Below, piece by piece: positions 17,501-22,598 of a stretch of DNA of 22,598 bases. The notes beneath the pieces are model-generated. The model did no database searches and was not told the origin of the DNA. It worked only from the letters and a program-made list of their open reading frames with translations. Every line of letters starts with the position of its first letter. Within the stretch, counting starts at the first letter, position 1. The position numbers and the translations under genes were made by a program. Source of the DNA: Poteriospumella lacustris (lineage: Eukaryota; Sar; Chrysophyceae; Chromulinales; Dinobryaceae); the NCBI GenBank assembly GCA_008000375.1, contig SMOI01000468.1, positions 1-22,598 of the forward strand, read 5' to 3'.

Positions 17501-18843
17501 GAACCCGTGCGACGAAAGGACGATGGGCGTGAACTGCTGCTGTTCGGGTGTTGGTGTTGGTGATGTTGATCGTTACCCCCCACGGAATCGATGACCGACG
17601 AATCGCGGTCGTGCAGGTCGTCGATGTCGAACATGGGCGTGTCCTCCGCCGCCAGACGTTCTTCTTCGCGCTCAATCGACTCTTCCACATCCAACACCTT
17701 GTCGATCAACCGTTGAATGTACACCTCCGAGGCGATGAACACACCCAACAGATAAAAGACAATCATCATGCTGCAGAAGAAGACGTAGCGTAACGTATAC
17801 TCGTTACAGACCTCGTAGGCATGTTGATCATCGTATTGCGCCTCCGAGGAACCGCCACCACCCGCCAGCAGACGATGACCGACGCCATAATTCAAATTCT
17901 TGGCCGGGTACCGCTCACAGACGTCGTGTTGGTAATACGGATCAATCGCCATGATGCGAAAATAATTCACCGCGATCAACGCCACCAGCACAATCCACGT
18001 GATCGGACGCACCTCCACCAACGAAATGATGTAGTCCTTCAACGACTGGCTCATGTAATTGGCGAACTTGAATTCGCGGGGCAAATTGTAGAAGTGAATG
18101 AAGAACTCTTGCAACATTTTGTACTCGATGCGTTCGCGCAGTTGGGGAAACGGAATCGTGATCAAGCCATGATCGAAGAACCAGCGTTGGATGCCACCTT
18201 CGTGATGGATATTGATGTATTCCAGGGCTAATTTCTCGGGGTTCGAATCCCCATACGACAACAAAGTCTTGTTCCGTAAGGAAATCAACGAGACCAAGAG
18301 AATGGCTTGGCACAAGAACGTGATACCGATGAACAGAATCACGATGTGCGCCAAGTGAAAGGATTGGTACCTACAGTTTGTGAGTGGGGTCTAGGGGCGT
18401 TAGCGACTGCACACTGCATACAAACTCACTGGAGAGTCACTTACCATTGGTTGGTGGTGCTGAAACCCGACGAGGATTCAGTGCCCAAGAGAATCGCGAA
18501 GGAAATGAAGCCCATGATCATAAATTCACGATATAGCTTCTTAATCAATCCCTGATTGAGGTAAGAATACATTGCAATGATTGAACCATTCATCTCACTC
18601 AGTTCTGTGTATGGAAGTTGACGCTTACCTTGTAGCCACGCTTGGAACATTCCACTTCCACCGAATGCAGCACTGTTGTAATTCACACCCGGTTGTTAGT
18701 CACCAGCGAAACAGGACAAAAGGCGAAGGCGATCTTATGTGCCACTTACATGCTTCAAAAATCGTGAGGAAAATCATCACCGCCACGAAAACGATGGTGC
18801 CACTGACATTGGACAGGAAGAGAATTTCGCCGAACACGGACAT
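14587..18843 (-). CDS. MLO-family multi-pass membrane protein with EF-hand-like C-terminus
   Basis: Four exons are inferred: 18843-18750, 18672-18629, 18551-18445 and 18370-14587, giving 1342 residues. Introns (77, 77, 74 bases) begin GTAAGT, GTAAGC, GTAAGT and end AG; two contain CTAAC branch-like sites. MLO hallmarks follow in order. First come a membrane helix then FEALLHSVE (about 15-35) and LYREFMIMGFISFAILL (52-68). FHLAHIVILFIGITFLCQAI forms helix 3. The loop before helix 4 reads EFKFANYMSQSLKDYIISLV, and there is another helix near 276-296. FLWQRPGLYYFAVEFSLLIQ then FYIALW (about 776-802) precede the last helix. An approximately 400-residue disordered insert (about 325-720) interrupts the cytosolic loop. 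After the last helix, two EF-hand-like loops occur near 900-945 (DADHTMDKDSFK and DVDRDHRIAWSM). Both lack the usual Gly and final Glu, so calcium binding is doubtful. The tail is acidic (about 1165-1205). MLO proteins are calmodulin-binding and linked to calcium entry and membrane signalling. Confidence 0.85.
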
Positions 18844-20253
18844 GGCCGCCGTTTACAAAAAATGGGCAAGTCCCAATCAACAAAGTATATAAAAAACAAT
18901 GGGGGGTTATGCGCAAATGGTAGGCGCGTATTGATAATCAATCGAACTTGCAGCGTTTCCGATACAAGATGGTCAATAATGAGAGTGCGAGCGTTGCGAT
19001 GGGCACCTGCTCGACACAAACACAAAAAAATTGGCAAAAAAATCACGAAAAAATTGAGACTCTTCTTATGGCAGTAAACCGTGATAAAGGTACTGCTCGA
19101 ATCAAGTGACACGGGTGGGTCTGAAGTCTTTCGCAAGTAGACCAAGTCCAATCTGTATTCGCTCCTTTTCCTTCTTCCGCCGCCGTCGCTGTCGATCGGA
19201 ACCCGGATTCTGGAATACCTCGGAACAGAATTTCTTATGGTAGAGTATACTACTTGACACTGAAATCAGCTTGGTTCTTGTACGCTCGTCTAGGTGTGTA
19301 CCTTTCAATCCCCAGAAAAAGTGTCGACCACAGTTAACGAAGAAGGGCCCCTGACCCTGAATACAAGACGATGCGGGATAAGGCCTAACGCAAGCATCAC
19401 TGTAGATCACTATTAATTGTAGATCGCGATTGCTTGGGTAGAAATATTTTAAAGTGTCAAGCGGGATTGTCCATCGTTCCACGGTTTTGCACATCTCAGT
19501 GACATTTCTGCGCCCACAGATGACGAGCTGCGAGGTATTGGTAAGGTTACGCCCAGGATATGTTATCTATGAACTCTGTCCCATTCGTTGTTTATGCCAC
19601 CTATTGGATGACTCACAAGCGCAGACAGTTTCGGCTTGCACGGCTCTGACCTCGTGCGACATGTTACCTACCAAGCTCCAGCTAGGTAAAAACCTACATG
19701 GCTCAACTTCTTGGAGCACCACATCACCACGAAGATACGGCGGTCGTGGTGCAGGTTGCACGGGGAGATAAAGACGGTATCGGTCGAAGTGTTTGTCAAG
19801 ACCAAGTCTTTGTACCGTTGTTGGGATGGTCACCGAGAGCATCGCTGATGCAGCATTTTTCGTTCATCGGTACCATAAACTTCGGTGACAGTCGCGAGCA
19901 GCAGTCGTAGAAGTGGAGTCACATCAGAACCGAGATATATTGGCACGCCGAGTCTATCATGGTTGATACCTCTGGTTGGCGGTACGGTAGGCGGTGCCGT
20001 TCAGCTTTTCTCCTCATGCAACCAATGTACGTACTTGATAATTTTATATAGAGAGTAAGTTGTCAAATAAAATTGAAAAGACGTACGGAAGTAGCGTTTC
20101 ATTATTTCGCAGGGTCGCTCGTGGCTTTGAATTTTGTCTTCGTCGTGGTCAATGATAGAAAGCCACAACAAAAGGTGATAGTATTCCATATTCTGAGGAA
20201 CCTCACTTGGGCCTATGAGAATTGCGATTGCGTGATTGTTGGATCCCCTGACG
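18844..20253. other. 1.4 kb divergent spacer between MLO-like and WD40-like genes
   Basis: This is the largest spacer without an assigned gene. The two flanking genes point away from it, so both promoters should lie here, the MLO-like one near 18844-19050 in A/T-rich sequence. No tRNA, rRNA or transposon signature was recognised. Two minus-strand ORFs with some coding character are described separately. Confidence 0.5.
19102..19842 (-). other. Possible unrecognised or decayed minus-strand gene
   Basis: Two minus-strand open stretches lie head to tail. The first starts at an ATG at 19842 and stops at 19567 (91 codons, containing VGNMSHEVRAVQAETVCAC). The second is open from about 19566 to 19102 and contains VERWTIPLDTLKYFYPSNRD and VIYSDACVRPYPASSCIQGQ. 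Their mixed, non-repetitive composition is more protein-like than most shadows. A GTGAGT donor and a CTCGCAG acceptor 89 bases apart lie between them, but joining there shifts the frame into a stop; a GTAGGT donor further upstream would keep the frame. I recognise no family. It may be chance, a gene with unseen introns, or a relic. Confidence 0.2.
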
Positions 20254-22598
20254 ATGGAAGAAACGATCGCACAGACGGCCGAGAATGCATCTCCCGAGCT
20301 GGCTGCAGCCGCTCCGGTGATTGATTTAGAGCGAGTTGCCACCTTGAGACAGCAATACATTGATAGGTTTTTCACGAAAAACCCATCTTTAAGTATGTTC
20401 AGCATTCCTTTCAACAAACAAACCAATATTCGCAACGTCTGTGTCGATCCTCGCATCATTTCGCACCCCCTCTATCGACGATCACTCCCTCCCCACCACG
20501 TGTCTTCACAATCCACGATACCTGTAATTGTGACTCGAAGTCTCAGTGAAACCTTATGTCTGGAGAAAAGTCGCGCAGTCTTAGATTTGACGCGACCCGG
20601 TAGCTTGGCGATCACTTGCATGGCGATGGACCGGCAGCACGCGCTGTTGGCCTGCGGAAATGAACGTGGTGTGCTCAGTGTCTATGACGTTGACGAAGCC
20701 ACATTCTCCATTCAACTGAAGTACGTTTGTTTGTTTTAATAAACCTCGATTCGTTCCATTCTCTGGACGTTTATCAATGTGTTCTCTGTTTTATACAGGC
20801 GACACCTTCTCGTCCCCACCATCGTCATCGATACGAAGCGCTCCATTTCGCACATCGTTTGGAACCCTCGTCTGGGACATGAAGATGAACTGTTGTTGAT
20901 GTTCCATTTCTCCTGTGAGGCCTGGCTATACAACTTGTCGAAGTTGCCGGAGGAAGCGGGGTACTTACGCATCTTTTCACCGAAAACGGTACGAACCGGC
21001 GGCGGTACGGCGGGTCTCTTTTGGACCTCGTCCTCCTCGACGTTATCGACCGGCTCTAGTCAGTTGCTGATGGTCGGTGGCAGTAATGGATACGTCCGAT
21101 GTTGGCGAATTCGTGCGTCACCCTCTGCCGCCCCCGAAGCACTGTGGAGTATGCGCGTGACCCAAACCGTTTCCGATGTACCCGTCGTCTTCTTGTATCA
21201 ATGGCCGGATACCAGTCATTTGATGGCCATCAATGCCTTGGGAATGGTGGCCATCTGGGATATCGATCGCACGGAAGCGGTCGCCTTCAGCAGTACCGGG
21301 CGGGAGCCCGCACTGATCTACGCCTTCGATTTCTTCCCGTTGATCGTCCCGTACCTCGTATCCCCCTCCACCAGTACCAGCCAATCCGTGGATTATGCCT
21401 CCCATGTGCAACAGGTGCTGCCTGTTCCCCGGACGATGGACGCCGCACGTGACGATAGCCAGGGGGCGCGGCAGTTTACCCTGTTGTTTCAGTCGGGACT
21501 GTTGTGTACCATTGACCTGGACCGGCAACGGGTCATCGACATCGTCGCACGGTACCAGGCCACGCGTGGAGGAGGCTCCAATACTACCACCGCTGCCGCT
21601 GCCGCGGCAGTACCACCGATTGGTGGGCGTAGCAACGAGAGTATGACGCTTCATATCGACGCGTTGACCGGTCACGAGGGCAACGCTGCCGCTGGTGCCG
21701 GTGCGGCCGGGGCGGGTAAAGTCAGTGTCACGGCCATGGCACTGCTCCGATCGTTTCCCGGGTCACCGCCGCTCGTGTTGCTGGTCCAACCGCACGTGGA
21801 CATGCACCACAGCAGAGCCACCGCCACCGCCACCGCCGCCACTGCCGCGACCACTGCGATGCTACGGTTTCTGCAATGGATCGGTCATCGCCGTGCGGGG
21901 AGTCGGCGGTATACGCATCAAGCACCGTCGTATGCGGTGACAGGTTTGCTGCGACCCCAACCGGGCACGGCGCTGGTCCAGTCCGCGTTGTTGAAAGCCC
22001 CCGAGTTCTCTTACACGTTACCTGGTCGGGTGATACGGGCCACGCCGGGGCAACGCGAAGTCTTCGTCAGCGTCGACCTGCAGCATTACCTCGGCAGCGT
22101 CGTCGTGGCGAACAGTTCGTGGAGCCGCTCGTCCGACCTGCGACTGGAATGGCTCCACCAATCGAACGGCGCGGGGCCAGACGAGGAGCCACTATCGCTA
22201 CCACCGCTACCACCGCTACCACCACCGCCGCCGCCGCCGTCTGTCCACCAAACCAGCGACGCGGCGAATGGCGGCGATGTCGTCGACGACGACGACGCCG
22301 ACGACATCGAAGACGACATCGTAGATGACGACGACGATGACAGTCAACCACCTCCACCCGCCACCCGCCACGACACGGCCACAGCCGCAGCCGCAGCGAT
22401 ATACGACGACATCTCCGTCGCCTTCAGTGCGCATTGTCGTGTCGAGGCGTACGCCGGCCAAGAGGCGGTGGTGCACCACGTCCAAGCGCACAGCGTCGTC
22501 TTGGACCGCGCGTACGACGGCCCCCCCGTGGTCGACGGATACCCCCGCGTGCAACTGCGGACGAAGCTGCAAGCGCAGCAGTTCCCCACCAGCGGCAC
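20254..22598 (+). CDS. WD40-like repeat protein, unrecognised, 3' end outside window
   Basis: Exon 1 (20254-20720) starts MEETIAQTAENASPELAAAA. A 78-base intron (20721-20798, GTACGT to ATACAG) leads to exon 2, which stays open without a stop from 20799 to the last base; joined, at least 755 residues are visible. The junction reads IQLKRHLLVPTIV and keeps frame. WD40-type strands are recognisable, for example ITCMAMDRQHALLACGNERG then VLSVYDVD (near 128-155), LLMVGGSNGYVRCWRIRAS, and LMAINALGMVAIWDID. The pattern suggests one or more beta-propellers, interrupted by Ala/Thr and Pro/Asp tracts (the latter near 22197-22345). A motif before the propeller, QQYIDRFFTKNPSLSMFSIP, may be family-specific. 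WD40 propellers are protein-interaction platforms; no specific role can be assigned. The ATG at 20254 is chosen because the frame upstream offers only TTG codons. Confidence 0.7.

Noticed and set aside
20001-20459. 152-codon minus-strand ORF covering the start of the WD40-like gene
   Set aside because: Overlaps exon 1 on the opposite strand; no recognisable domain and no supporting splice or motif evidence.
1-22598. A linked multi-gene novel system (operon, defence island or biosynthetic cluster)
   Set aside because: Genes alternate in strand, contain spliceosomal introns and belong to unrelated housekeeping or cell-biological families; nothing indicates a shared function.

Overview
The window is nuclear DNA from a microbial eukaryote that probably builds motile flagella. 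GT-AG introns of 60-78 bases can be placed exactly where they restore conserved protein reading frames. One gene encodes a protein of the outer dynein arm docking family, which is only useful to an organism with motile cilia. Genes are compact (about one per 2.2 kb), mostly single-exon, on both strands. Nearly every protein carries long Ser, Ala, Gln, Asn, Gly, Pro or Asp tracts. I cannot assign a lineage from the sequence; a zoosporic or free-living flagellated protist or fungus-like group fits. No rRNA, tRNA, transposon or CRISPR array was recognised.

Layout, left to right. The 3' end of an unrecognised low-complexity gene (+, stop at 966) is followed at once by a 27-unit hexanucleotide array. 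Next is an MFS transporter of the ZIFL/DHA1 type (+, 1913-3838). Two genes follow on the minus strand: a 93-residue helical protein (4360-4641) and a four-exon MAGE-domain gene, the likely Nse3 subunit of the SMC5/6 complex (5004-6133). A 408-base divergent spacer leads to a 708-residue disordered/coiled-coil protein (+, 6542-8668). It converges on the ODA docking protein (-, 8902-10905). A divergent spacer then precedes a two-zinc-repeat plus RING E3 ligase candidate (+, 11383-12252) and a ZNF830-like protein without a visible zinc finger (+, 12656-13765). A G-rich convergent spacer separates these from a four-exon MLO-family membrane protein with a degenerate EF-hand pair (-, 14587-18843). 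After a 1.4 kb spacer comes a two-exon WD40-like gene (+, from 20254) that stays open to the window edge.

The genes do not form one pathway: they cover transport, genome maintenance, flagellar assembly, ubiquitin ligation, RNA or DNA-damage biology, and membrane signalling. The most interesting items are the MLO homologue with an approximately 400-residue insert and EF-hand-like region, the RING protein with duplicated Cys/His modules, and two hexamer arrays (GGTAAC and GGTGAG) whose units resemble 5' splice sites and which lie downstream of stop codons. I see no convincing evidence of a new multi-gene system.
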